Source: Fremontodendron californicum
Lineage: Eukaryota > Streptophyta > Magnoliopsida > Malvales > Malvaceae
Direction of reading: 5' to 3'
Length of the DNA stretch: 64,000 nucleotides
Assembly (NCBI GenBank): GCA_030761205.1
Contig: JAULJL010000002.1
Coordinates: forward strand, 21,307,010 to 21,371,009
Position numbers and translations under genes: made by a program. The notes beneath the pieces were generated by a model that was given only the letters and a program-made list of their open reading frames with translations, did not search any database and was not told the DNA's origin. Below are positions 53,461 to 64,000 of this stretch, in pieces (within the stretch, counting starts at the first letter, position 1; each line of letters begins with the position of its first letter).

Positions 53461-56100
53461 TGTCGCAACCTAAAAAATAACGACGTCTCTCATCGCAAGA
53501 CTTTATTCATTCGTTAGGCGTGACATTAAAAAAAATCGAGGAAAAGTAGACTTAATTCCTCTAGAAAAATGAAGGTTTTAAAAATGACCTTAAAAAAGAC
53601 ATGGAGTCGCCACCAATCTTTTTTAGCTAGGTGTGATCGGCCACCTATTAAAACCGGTTTTATAAAATATTTTAAAAATGAATTAAAACATTTTAAAAAC
53701 CAATTTCAAGTCTGCGTTTTAAACCAGAGAAATCAAAGAAGCGGGTTCGGGAGTCGGTTACGTGTAGGGAAGGATTAGCACCCCCACAACGCCCGTATAA
53801 ATCGGTACCTTATTAATCGTGTGTTATCTCAAGTCTCGGTAAAAAGTTGGTTTTAAAACTTAGTATTTCAAGTTAATTCCCAATTTAAAAATAATTCCAT
53901 TTTTTATTGAAAATGATCCGAAATTTATAAATTCAAAATTTTCCTATATTCCCCAACAAACGTGGCAAAATATAGAAATTTTTATTAGTTTTGGAAGACT
54001 TTCCGAATCATTCTCTTTTTTTGAAAGAAAGATATTCCGTTATTAATAATAATTGATGATATTCCCTCCAGCAAACCCGGTAGAGAACTCATGAATTATT
54101 TTAACTCGGGAATATCTTTATTTTATTGAAAACCATTATCTTTTTGCAAACATTTAAAATAAATGAATATGTATATGCATGACATAAATAAAATGACATA
54201 GCAAAATCTAAATAATATAATGCAACCTAAATGACATGACAAATATGAATGGTATGGCATATAATTTAAATGACATGGAATAAAATAATGCTATCATATA
54301 ATATGCATGAAAATAATAATGCATGAACATAGAATATGCTAAATAAAAATAACTAAATAAAAGCATAGGATATCATGAAATATTCAAAACCATATAATAA
54401 ACCATGTAACATCAAAAAAAAATATAAATCAAAATAACAACAATATCATAGCAATTATTATGGCAAGAATCACATATTATATAAAATGCATGAATATAAA
54501 AATGCAATGCATGAAATGTATTTTTTCCTTTTATTAAGGAAATCCGTATATCTAAAAAGATATCCGGCTACCTTAGGAAAATATGTCAAATTAAATATTC
54601 TAAAACCAAAATACTTTGTGATTGTTTGAAAACAATTTTGAGAAGCTTGAATAAAAACTGGGCTAAAATTTTTTAAATGGCTCTAATTTCCTAAGTTTAA
54701 AAATCCGGACTTGACTACCCTTAACCCGAGACTTGAAAAACCATTTTTAGAGTTTAAAAAGGCTTAGAAACTACCCTAAGTCAGTAGCTAACCCTCCTAA
54801 TCAGCCCACTCTAAGTAAATTAACCAAAACAGAAAAATGGTTTTTTCTTTAGATTCAATTCTGACTCCACTGTCCAGTTTTATTCCACGATTTTTTACCC
54901 TATTTTTAAAAATTCCCAAAATTCTGAAAAAAATACTGGAGACTCAGGACATGTAAAACTACACGAGAAAAAATCGGCTTAATTTTCTGATCAAAGATGA
55001 ATTCCCAGAAAAATCAGAGATGTACGAGTTTTTGGAGGAGAAAAAAAACTGCTTTGCCAACACATTTTTGCTTTTGATAAAATCATTTAAAAACCAAAGT
55101 AAAAATATTTGAAACTCATAAAATGACTTGAAAGCAGTAGCTAGGACTCTTTGAAAGTTAGATAAAAATTGGCTAAATAAAAAAATCACAAAGGTAGAAT
55201 AATCAATTTGACAAACTTAATTTTCCACAAGTGTGCTCAAGAGAGCATGACTTTGAACCATTAATTGGCTCAAGTCATTATTCAAGTGGCATGAACATGA
55301 AATGCATGAAACAATGCAGCAAACATAATGCATGAAATGCATGGATCTAAACCTAAATGTAAGGAAAATGCATGACACAAATAATATGGCCTAGACCTAA
55401 CATGAACTTGCATGGCATTTAATGTAACCTAGACCTAAGACATGCATGGCATTTTCACAAACACAAGGCATGCTTAATTCAAAAATCCAACCAAATATCA
55501 TGCAAATGCAAAAACCTAACAACTAGCATGACAAAAATACAACACACAATGCAAAACACATGGAGTAGCCAAATGGCCCCAAGCTTCAACAAGCATGGCA
55601 TTTTCACAAACACTTGGTATGCTAGTATGAAAAACTAAGTCATAACACAAAAATCACACAAGCATTTTCACAAACACCTAATATACCAAATCTAAAACAT
55701 GCTCACTAAGATATAAAACAAGAATCATGCAAAGAATCACACAAGCATTTTCACAAACACTTAATATGCTAACTCTAAAACATGCTCAAATTTAAACAAC
55801 ATGAAAACAGAAAATTAAAAATGCAAAAACATGATATCTAAGACATAAATGGCAACAAACAAAGAAACCAAATTAAATATAACTTAAGAACATGAAATAA
55901 CATAATATTTAAAACATCAAAAATAAAGAAAATAGCATAAACAATATGATAAAATGAATCAAAAACAACAACTTAAAATAAATAATGTAGGCCATTTGGC
56001 CATGGTGAGTTTATTATAAAAACAAAATGTAAGAAAAATATACTTAAGAAAGGAAATGAAGGAAGAACAAGAAACATTATTTTAAAATGAAAACTCACCA

Positions 56101-56316
56101 AGTAGCTTTTGAACGGATTAAGCTATAAACCCTCAGAGTAGCTTTTGAACGGATTAAGCTACGAACCCTCAGAGTAGCTTTTGAACGGATTAAGCTACGA
56201 ACCCTCAGAGTAGCTTTTGAACGGATTAAGCTACGAACCCTCAGAGTAGCTTTTGAACGGATTAAGCTACGAACCCTCAGAGTAGCTTTTGAACGGATTA
56301 AGCTACAAACCCTCAG
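56101..56316 (-). repeat. Six 36-bp tandem repeats in the LTR leader
   Basis: Six head-to-tail units start at 56101, 56137, 56173, 56209, 56245 and 56281, nearly identical. Each contains GTAGCTT...AAGCTAC, a 7-bp inverted pair around TTGAACGGATT, so each can fold as a hairpin. They lie about 100-320 bp downstream of the minus-strand TATA box, i.e. in the transcript leader. Confidence 0.92.
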
Positions 56317-57739
56317 AGTAAAACACTATGACTCACCACCCGGATAATCCTAATACAAGTGTATAGAATATCTCACAAGGGGTAGTGGGTGATTTCAACC
56401 AAAGGCCAAGACTCCTTATTTATAAGGTGAGCACCTCCTTGGCTTGACATTACAAAGGGATGTGGGATTGGGACTTAGGCTCAAAAATGAAAATCTCTAA
56501 CTTAACTCTTGATTTTTAATCACTTGATTGAAAAAATCCTAAGCTTCCTCCTTCCTTTGGGCTTGGGCAGGCCAGCACTTCTCTTTTCCAGCCCAACTCT
56601 GATTTTTGCAAGGCCCAAAGAAGCCCTTTTCGGTTGCTTGGGTGAAACGACCATTTTGCCCCCCGGATGCAAAATAAATATCAAACGGACTCCAAATTCA
56701 AATTTTATTTTTTTAATGCTTCCAAAATAATAAAATATTGAGTTCTGGAAGTTTTCAAAATTATCCGAGTCCGTTTGCTATTTATTTGGATTTTTTCTTC
56801 CCAAAATGTCCTTTTATGCCCCTACTTTTTACCATTTTTTAAACGAGCTCCAAATCAAGATTTTTCTTCACCAATCTCTTCAAAATAATTAAAAAGTGTG
56901 ATCTGGAAGTTTTCATAATTTTTGGAGCTCATTTGGTATTTTTTCGGGATTTATCGGCTTGAATTACTGCATAGGAGGCCCGGGATTTGGCCATTTTGCA
57001 AACGAACTCGGAGTCAAGATTTTCTTTCGCCAATCTCTTCCAAATAATTTAAAAATGAGATTTGCCAAATTTCAGAATTTTCGGAGTCCATTTGCTATTT
57101 TTCCGGGATTTATCTTTTTGAATTACTGCATTAGAAGCCCGAGATTTGGCCATTTTGCAAACGAACTCGGAATCAAGATTTTCTTTCGCCAATCTCTTTC
57201 AAATGATTTAAGAATGAGATTGACAAATTTTTCAGAATTTTCGGAGTCCATTTGCTATTTTTCCCAAATTTTTCCAATTTTGCCTTTTAACCTCCGAAAC
57301 CCGGTTTTGCTCAAAACAAGTCCGATTTTCAGATTTTCTTCAATCTGAGCCTTGCACCATCCTTTTTAATCATTCCTCATCCATTGGGGGCTTTGGTTTT
57401 ACCAATTCGGGCCATTTCTGTGATTCTTCCCGATTTCACCGAAATCCACTAAAAACTCTAATTCTCGGTTTTCTCCCGGATTGACTTTTCTTTCGGTTTT
57501 TCTTGCAAGTGACTTCTCCATTACCCGTAGTCAGTGCTTATCTTTCATTTCGAACCTTCAATTTCGACCAGTTTGATCTTTTAAGCATTTTTCCCCAAAT
57601 TTCTCGGATTAGGGTTTCTTTTCTATTGAATCTCCAAATCCCAACTTCCGAACTCCATATCTTTCAATGTAGAACTCGGATTATCAAAATTCCTTCGCCA
57701 TTTTTCAATTGAACTTAAAATCTTGATTTTGAAAGTGGG

Positions 57740-57822
57740 TTGACTTTTTCAGTAGTTGACTTTATGGGGTTGACTTTTTCGGGGTTGACTTTTTCGGGGT
57801 TGACTTTTTTTCAAGTTTGACT
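57740..57822. promoter_or_regulatory. W-box cluster in U3 of the Tat/Ogre LTR
   Basis: TTGACT, the core of the WRKY-factor W-box (TTGACY), occurs six times: 57740, 57756, 57770, 57785, 57800 and 57817, mostly as a GGGGTTGACTTTTTC repeat of about 15 bp. A seventh is at 57481. They lie 130-220 bp inside the LTR start, about 1.3 kb upstream of the TATA box. Confidence 0.6.
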
Positions 57823-57956
57823 TTTTGTGCTCGCCCTCTTAAACTAAGTCTCGGAGTACCACCTGCAGGATGAAAACAGTCTTTTTATACTCGGAAACAT
57901 CAATATAGGAAGAAAACATACCTGTTTAGTGGCCCGGACAAAATTAGGTGTCTACA

Positions 57957-57971
57957 GCTGCCCCTCTTTGG
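57957..57971 (-). promoter_or_regulatory. Polypurine tract of the Tat/Ogre-type element
   Basis: On the minus strand CCAAAGAGGGGCAGC directly precedes the LTR start TGTAGACACC. This pairing is characteristic of Tat/Ogre elements. Confidence 0.88.
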
Positions 57972-58329
57972 CTATTGCTGAGAATCAGGAATCAGGCAAA
58001 GATAAACCAACACTAATTTTGTACGGTCAGTGAAATCACATGGAAAGGAAAGGGGTTTTCTTTTTCATTTCTTCATTCATTTTTGCATTTTTGCATTTTT
58101 TATTTTTTATTTTCTTTTTTCATTTTCTATTTTTTTCATTTTTTCTCTTTTTTCATTTTTTTTTTTCAATTTTTTTTTTTTTTAAACAGTAAATTGAAGA
58201 TTTGTCCTTAAATTGAATTCCCTGCCTAAACAAGGCTCGATTCGTCTTAAGGAAACAAATTCGATTTGCAAGAAAGGAAATGACCTCGACGATGGTCTCG
58301 GGGCCTTAACCTGTATTGTTCTCAGCTGT
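57972..58329 (-). other. 3' untranslated region, T-rich
   Basis: Non-coding part of the Tat/Ogre-type element. Includes a long ATTTTT-rich pyrimidine stretch at 58060-58185. No gene. Confidence 0.5.
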
Positions 58330-60005
58330 GTTTAAAATTCTGGATATCTCCTCGAGAAGCTTCGGCTATCACCACCAAAGTCTTGCTCATTTTTTTTTTA
58401 AATGTAAAAATTCTGGGTATCACCTCCAGAAGCTTCAGCTATCACCACCGAAGACTTTCTATCTTTTCAAAGGATTTTAAAACTCTGGATATCTCCACCA
58501 GAGGCTTCAGCTATCACCACCGAAGTTTTGCTCATTTTTAAAACTGTAAAATTCTGGGTATCATCTCCAGAAGCTTCAGTTATCACCACCGAAGACTTTC
58601 TACCTTTTCAAAGGACTTTAAAAAAAAACTCTGGATATCTCCACCAGAGGCTTCAGCTATCACCACCGAAGACTTGTTCATAAATAAAAAAAGTACCTCG
58701 ACGATGATTTCGGGGCTCGACTCGCCTTAAGGAAACGAAATCGATTATACCTGAAAGCTTTAAGAGATGATGCAAATACTTCATGATGCAAATGCAAATG
58801 TCTTTTGTTGATGCAAACGCTTCTTGATGTAGATGCAAATGACTTAGATTGGTGCAAATGTCTTTGATGACTTGATTTGATGCAAACTTTCTTGATGCAG
58901 ATTGAACTAACTTAGATTGATGCAAATGCTTCTTGATGTAGATGCACATGTTGAAAAAAATTCTGGATAACTCCTTCAAAAGAAGATTTCTCATTTTTGC
59001 AAAATTATAAAACCCTGGATATCTCCACCAGAGGCTTCAGTTATCACCACCGAAGACTTCTTCATTTTTAAAACTGTAAAATTCTGGATATCCCCACCAG
59101 AAGCTTTGGCTATCACCACCAAAGACTTGCTCAATATAAAATTCTAGATAACTCATCTAGAAGAAGATTTCTCATGTTTCAAAATTATAAAACCCTGGAT
59201 ATCTCCACCAGAGGCTTCAGCTATCACCACCGAAGACTTATTCACTTTTAAAACTGCAAAATTCTTGATATCACCACCAGAAGCTTTGGCTATCACCACC
59301 AAAGACTTGGTCATTGTAAAATTCTGGGTAACTCCTTCAGAATAAAATTTCTCACTTTTCAAAATTATAAAACCCTGGATATCTCCACCAGAGGCTTCAG
59401 CTATCACCACCGAAGACTTGTTCACTTTTAAAACTGTAAAATTCTGGATATCCCCACCAGAAGCTTTGGCTATCACCACCAAAGACTTGCTCATTGTAAA
59501 ATTCTGGGTAACTCCTTCAGAATAAAATTTCTCATGTTTTCAAAATTATAAACCCTGGATATCTCCACCAGAGGCTTCAGCTATCACCACCGAAGACTTG
59601 TTCACTTTTAAAACTGTAAAATTCTGGATATCCCCACCAGAAGCTTTGGCTATCACCACCAAAGACTTGCTCATTGTAAAATTCTGGGTAACTCCTTCAG
59701 AATAAAATTTCTCATGTTTTAAAATTATAAAACCCTGGATATCTCCACCAGAGGCTTCAGCTATCACCACCGAAGACTTGTTCACTTTTAAAAACTGTAA
59801 ATTTCTGGATATCCCCACCAGAAGCTTTGGCTATCACCACCAAAGACTTGCTCATTGTAAAATTTTTGAGTAACTCCTTCAGAAGAAGATTTCTCATGTT
59901 TCAAAATTATAAACCCTGGATATCTCCACCAGAGGCTTCAGCTATCACCACCAAAGACTTGTTCTTTTAAAACTGTAAAATTCTGGATATCCCCACCAGA
60001 AGCTT
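58330..60005 (-). repeat. 180-bp tandem repeat array in the 3' untranslated region
   Basis: Regular array of 180-bp monomers: the anchor AACCCTGGATATCTCC occurs at about 59011, 59191, 59371, 59551, 59731 and 59911. Each monomer is two related halves of about 90 bp (one with GGCTTCAGCTATCACCACCG, the other with AGCTTTGGCTATCACCACCA). More diverged half-units occupy 58330-58700. Because 180 is a multiple of 3, the minus strand (element sense) stays open in long stretches (SSVVIAEASGGDIQGFIILK-type repeats), but no start signals or codon bias suggest a real protein. Confidence 0.9.
58740..58960 (-). repeat. GATGCAAATGC short-repeat block, first
   Basis: Irregular repeats of TGATGCAAATG, containing the octamer-like ATGCAAAT, interrupt the 90/180-bp array. 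The same motif returns at 60012-60400. Confidence 0.6.
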
Positions 60006-60011
60006 TGAGAA

Positions 60012-60400
60012 ATGATGCAGATGCACATGTCTTTTAACAAGGTGCTCATGCTTCATGGTGCAAATGTAAAATATTTCTTAGTGCAAATGCAAATGGCCTG
60101 GATTGATGCCCATGTTTCATGATGCAGATGCCCCTACTAATTGTGTTCATGTAACTGGTTTATGAATGGTGTAACTACAATTACCATACAATAATGAAAA
60201 TGCAATGATTCTAGAAATGATGCAATTGCTTGAGATGACGCAAATGCGAATTCTATGAAGAATGTAAATGTAAAGGTAAAATGCAGATGCTTGTGGAATA
60301 ATGCCAATGCAAATACCCATGAATGATGCAAATGCTTACCGACACTGTGCAAATGTAAAAGCTCGATAAAGAGATGAATGCTCATGAGTGATGCAAATGC
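60012..60400 (-). repeat. GATGCAAATGC short-repeat block, second
   Basis: About 15-20 loosely spaced copies of (T)GATGC(A)AATGC-type words over 390 bp, ending at a 26-base T-run (60407-60433). No gene. Confidence 0.6.
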
Positions 60401-60433
60401 CCCCGGTTTTTTTTTTTTTTTTTTTTTTTTTTT

Positions 60434-62829
60434 AGACTTTGGCTTAGCCTTTCAAATTCATTTTTCCTCTTCAAATCAGAGTATATCTTCAATTCATTTT
60501 GGCTATTCTCTTTGCCCCAACAGTTTTCAAACTTTTATCAACAGAGATCTGCACTGGGTTCGATTTCTTCTTCTCATATCTGGAAGTCAGGATCTATCCT
60601 GGCAGTTCTATACCTTTGGGTTAGAAAAACCCTTGTCTCATGTCAACATCAAAAATGGGTATTTCAAAAATATTTTTATTTGTTTTCGCATTTTGAAAAC
60701 TTCTGAACAAAAAATATTAACCCCACAATGTGTGATATATAAATCTTTTGAAGACTGATGATCATTGTTAGAAATTTCTCTAAGTATCAATCAGGGTTTT
60801 TCCAACTGGGATTGGCAAGGCTTGGTATAACAAGATTCTGGCGTTTTCAGGAAAACTTCATGACAAAAATGTATATCCCTTCTAGGCTCACAAATGGAAC
60901 TGGTTTTATAAATCATGAATTTATTGAGAACCAAACAAATTCAACATTCTTTTGAGTTTCCATATCAAGGCATTTTGGCAAGCGTCAAGATTGGCCGGGA
61001 TGTTCAAACCGAAAAGTTTAATCTTGGAGAAAAAGTTTCAATTTTTTTGAAGACAATCCTCTGAATGAGAGTTGGAAATTTGGGGGTTCAAGAATTCCTA
61101 GATGTTCCTCGATGACCACCCCTTTAAGAAAATCTTTTATTTTGTGGTATCGGCACTATCATCGATGGCACCGAAAATTCTCATTTTACTCTAGACCGCC
61201 CGTTTTTGGGTTTTCGCCCTAGAGTCCCATTCTTTCCATTTTTTTTTGTTCATTGTTTTACCATGCACTTGAGAATTCTAAGTTCTTCCTTAGTGAAATG
61301 ATAATTCGATGAAATGGGATAAAATTTGACGAAAAACCTTTCAAATTAAATATTCATGCTTGATCAAAATGGACTTTTAAAGCATATAATGTAGGCCATG
61401 GCTCAGGGTTCAGAAAGAAAGAATAAATAGGCCCAAAATATGTGTTTGAGGGTAATCAGATCAAGGATCATTTCTTGAGGAGGATTCTCTTTGAAGCATT
61501 TGCCCCTTCTCGGACATTTCTTTCCTTTTGACTTTGCTCTTTTTCTTCCTTGCTTTTGGCTTTCCATTTGCCATGTCTTTCACACATTTTGTTTTCTTTT
61601 TTATTGTGTTTTTCTTTTGTTTTTCTTGGCTTTCATTTCACCATCTTTTTCTCTTCTTTTTCTTTGACAGAGTAAGCCCGTATTTATTCGGGGCTCCATT
61701 TGCTTTGTGTCTGTCCTTGAGCTATCACTCATTTCTCAATGATCTTTGAAAAGACCTTTCCTCGCATTTGCCCTCCAGTGTAGAGGGTAATCCTTGATCA
61801 GGGTTCAAAGAAGAAAGAATTCTTTTGGCTCAAAAGGGGTGACTATGGATAATTTCTTTTTGTGTGAAGGGGATATGAAAGATGGCCATTTCTCATGTCA
61901 AGCACAAATATTCACATTGAAAAGCAATCCCTAGGGGAAATAGATATTCAGAATTTCATTTTGCACTTTGGAATCATCCGAATTCTCACATGCATGACAT
62001 CACGATTTTTCTTTTTCTTTTTTTTTTTTTTTTTTCGTCGCATCCCCCCAATGAGTCATGCATTAGCCCATCTTTCTTTACCATGTGTCCATCATTTCCA
62101 TATATGATGCCCCAATTTGATTAACCATGCGAATTTGTATCAACGAGGAACATAGCAAGTCTAGGTCTATTTTGAAAAGGCTGAGTTTCCAATCTTAGTT
62201 CTTTGAAGAGACAAGGAAAATATGACCCAAAAATGGGTTTTCTCTGGGACAAGGGATAATCTAGTTTAATCATTGTGCCCCAGGATGTCAATCATGAAGT
62301 GATGTTTGGGCAATTAGTGTTTTGTGGTTATTGGGAAAGGTCATGAATGGTTTTAGCACAATCTTGACACACACCAAATTATCAAAATCTAGACTCTTGA
62401 AAGAATGTCTCATTTGTTTGAATTTCAAAGAATTCGAAAAATTTGAAAAAGTTCGTTCCTTTGTTCATAGCCTAGACTAAGATCTACGTCTTTGCTTATT
62501 CTGTGATGACAATGGTTTTATGAAGTCAAATCATTCATATTCCTTGAAGCATTAGGTCTTTCAAGTGGTCTCGGTTCAAAAGATTTAGGCTTAGGAAAGC
62601 CTAAAAGAGAGGGCTGAAGGTATTGGGTCATTTCTAACAATGATCATCAATCTTTTTGAGACTATCAATCACTAAAAATTCCCTTAATGCTTGTTTTTGC
62701 AAATTCAAGTTATTGTTGAAACACAACAAACACAAAGCATTTAAAATACAAAATTCATTTAATTAACATGAGACAAATGCTTTCCTCATCACAGTGTATA
62801 GAACTACATGTGTCAAAAACCTAATATGA
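60434..62829 (-). other. Non-coding interior of the Tat/Ogre-type element
   Basis: 2.4 kb between the short repeats and gag, where protease and polymerase would lie in a complete element. No RT, RNase H or integrase motif is readable on either strand. T-rich runs at 61525-61665 and 62008-62036. ORFs of 60-126 codons are in low-complexity sequence and have no family marks. Confidence 0.6.
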
Positions 62830-64000
62830 TCATGCACAATGTTTCTTATGACACTTGACTTCCCCATCTTCAAAACTTATCGAACCAGCCTTGATGAGAT
62901 CTCTGACCTTGTACTTCAAAGCGGGGCAGTTCTCTGTTGAGTGACCTTGATTGCCAGAATGGTACCCACAACACTCATTAGCATCATACCAGCTCGGATA
63001 AGGGGGCTTCAGAGGCGCTATTTGCATGGGTGTCACAAGGTGATTCTGGATGAGTTGAGGTAGTAGCTCACTGTATGTCACAGGAATCGGGTCAACCTGA
63101 TTTATTTTTCGCTTTTTAAGCCCCCTTCGATTATTCCCAAGGATGTTCGATTGATAGACAGATGCAAATTCTGGTGTAGTTGCAGTCATTGGTTGGTAGG
63201 GATAAAAACCTTGAGAGACATTGTTCAGGGTAGAGTAAAATGGCTGGTACGAGGATAATTGGGGAGATGGGGCAAAGTCTTCCACGACTTGGGTATCTTC
63301 CTTTTTCTTTTCAGATGCCCCCTTGTTCTTGGTATTGGATGTTCTTTCTCCTTCAATTTTCCCATCCTTAATAGCATTCTCAATCATCTCCCCTGAAATT
63401 ACCATGTCTGAAAAATTCTTCGTGGTGTTGCCGACAAGTCTATCGTAGTATGGGGCCTGTAGTGTATTCACAAAAAGGACAGTGGTTTCCTTCTGAGTTA
63501 AAGGCAGTTGTACTTGGACGGCCAGGCTCATCCACCGTTGCGCATATTCTTTGAAGCTCTCAGTAGCTCTTTTCTTCATATTTTGCAAGGTGAGACGGTC
63601 AGGCGCCATGTCGGTCATATGCTTGTACTGGTTTAGAAAAGCCCTAGCCAGGTCATTCCAAGAGTGAATCTGATCCTTGCTCAACTGACTATACCACCTA
63701 ATTGCGGATCCGCTGAGGCTATCTTGAAAGCAGTGAATCAAAAGCTTATCATTATCTATATGACTTGTCATCTTTCGGCAGAACATAGTGATGTGGGCTG
63801 ATGGATCAGTCGTCCCGTCATATTTCACGAAGTCAGGGATCTTGAACTTAGGAGGAATGACTAAATCGAAGACCAAGCATCGTTCTTTCGCCTCTACACT
63901 CCCTAATACGTCTGCATTTTCTACTGCCCGGAGCCTTTCATCTAGCAACTGATATTTCCCTTGGGAATCTGTCAACTCAACCTCATTTACTGCAACCCTT
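62830..64000 (-). CDS. Tat/Ogre-type gag, N-terminus beyond the window
   Basis: Minus strand, open from the window edge to the stop at 62830, at least 389 codons; no ATG start in view, so the beginning lies to the right. Core: PPKFKIPDFVKYDGTTDP, HITMFCRKMTSH, LIHCFQDSLSGSAIRWY, HSWNDLARAFLNQYKH, DMAPDRLTLQNM, SFKEYAQRWMSLAVQ, ETTVLFVNTL, NFSDMVISGEMIENAI. This is the gag capsid domain of Tat/Ogre elements. The C-terminus has CGYHSGNQGHSTENC, the variant zinc-binding motif of that lineage (His in place of the second Cys). Intact over the visible part, so the element could still supply its own particle protein while depending on others for polymerase. Confidence 0.92.
   Translation of the reverse strand, partial: RVAVNEVELTDSQGKYQLLDERLRAVENADVLGSVEAKERCLVFDLVIPPKFKIPDFVKYDGTTDPSAHITMFCRKMTSHIDNDKLLIHCFQDSLSGSAIRWYSQLSKDQIHSWNDLARAFLNQYKHMTDMAPDRLTLQNMKKRATESFKEYAQRWMSLAVQVQLPLTQKETTVLFVNTLQAPYYDRLVGNTTKNFSDMVISGEMIENAIKDGKIEGERTSNTKNKGASEKKKEDTQVVEDFAPSPQLSSYQPFYSTLNNVSQGFYPYQPMTATTPEFASVYQSNILGNNRRGLKKRKINQVDPIPVTYSELLPQLIQNHLVTPMQIAPLKPPYPSWYDANECCGYHSGNQGHSTENCPALKYKVRDLIKAGSISFEDGEVKCHKKHCA

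Larger units (their letters stand above)
53461..57956 (-). repeat. 4.5-kb 3' LTR of the Tat/Ogre-type element
   Basis: On the minus strand starts TGTAGACACCTAATTTTG (57956) and ends GGTTGCGACA (53461); both ends are typical of Tat/Ogre LTRs. The promoter is recognisable: TATAAATA on minus (56417-56424). U3 is therefore about 1.5 kb and R-U5 about 2.9 kb. Within U3 a block of about 160 bp (with GCAAACGAACTCGGA) is repeated roughly four times between 56680 and 57260. The 54150-55990 part is rich in ATGCATGAAATGC- and CACAAACAC-like short repeats. Confidence 0.85.
53461..64000 (-). mobile_element. Tat/Ogre-type gag-only LTR element, 3' portion
   Basis: Oriented on the minus strand: gag (64000 down to 62830), about 4.9 kb of non-coding repeat-rich sequence, purine tract, then a 4.5-kb 3' LTR (57956 to 53461). 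The 5' LTR lies beyond the right edge. No protease, RT or integrase is present between gag and the 3' LTR, where pol should be. This fits the class of plant non-autonomous elements that keep only gag (TR-GAG type). The youngest layer of the nest, since it cuts the Athila element. Confidence 0.82.

Noticed and set aside
56101..56316. CRISPR-like 36-bp repeats
   Set aside because: Units are directly head to tail with no spacers, inside a retrotransposon LTR.
59153..59818. Minus-strand ORFs of 90-113 codons encoding repeated VVIAEASGGDIQ-like peptides
   Set aside because: Explained by a 180-bp tandem repeat whose period is a multiple of three; no start context or family resemblance.
58330..60005. 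CRISPR-like regular repeats
   Set aside because: Plant nuclear context, 180-bp monomers with no unique spacers; an ordinary tandem array.
1..64000. Classical tRNA, rRNA or snRNA genes
   Set aside because: No cloverleaf-capable sequence with proper A/B boxes or rRNA-like stretch was found by eye, apart from the SINE-like head at 18135; a covariance search would be needed to exclude small ones.

Overview
This is a window of plant nuclear DNA, almost certainly from a eudicot. The evidence is intron-containing genes for a cyclin-D1-binding-protein homologue and for chloroplast TatC, a small cluster of auxin-induced SAUR genes, and nested plant LTR retrotransposons (Ty1/copia, Athila, Tat/Ogre) with MITEs of several superfamilies. 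I cannot name the species. Only two loci look like intact host genes. The rest is transposon sequence or decayed gene copies.

Layout. 1-2386: 3' end of a decayed copia element with its LTR. 2387-3411: a GC-richer, divergent-promoter-like block, perhaps old LTRs. 4511-8434 (+): four-exon CCNDBP1/GCIP-like gene whose third intron holds a 1.2-kb PIF/Harbinger-type MITE with internal tandem repeats. 8789-17279 (-): four-exon tatC, convergent with it; its 6.6-kb first intron holds inverted gypsy remnants and a Mutator-like MITE. 18811-26139: full-length copia element with target-site duplication GTTCT. 26328-42219 (-): three SAUR-family copies, each damaged near its start. The first is split by a second full-length copia (26590-31636, target duplication TAGCA). 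The second has a 2.7-kb LTR element (33129-35846) beside its TATA box. 36890-40080: tandem array related to a hAT MITE. 40905-41376: LRR receptor-kinase fragment. 44640-45538: gypsy LTR and gag, cut by an Athila element (45539 onward), itself cut at 53461 by a Tat/Ogre-type gag-only element in the opposite orientation that runs past the right edge.

Most notable content. (1) The LTR element at 33129-35846 has 444-bp LTRs and no pol. Between the LTRs it carries intronless pieces of three unrelated housekeeping genes: enolase, ubiquitin-activating enzyme E1 and aconitase. All are in element orientation and all in one reading frame behind a short gag-like segment, broken only by stop codons. (2) The Athila element carries, in the env-like position after integrase, an intronless LOG (cytokinin-activating phosphoribohydrolase) reading frame with one internal stop, preceded by a small cysteine-rich ORF. 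Both have splice-acceptor-like sequences just upstream. These are two independent cases of host-gene capture by LTR retrotransposons. (3) The first copia element has no tRNA-like primer site. Its primer-site position is complementary over 14-15 nt to its own LTR. (4) The Tat/Ogre element shows 36-bp hairpin repeats in its leader, a W-box cluster in U3 and 180-bp tandem repeats in its 3' untranslated region.

Exon boundaries were placed by reading frame, GT-AG rule and protein continuity. Gene names for captured fragments come from recognised family motifs, not from database searches.
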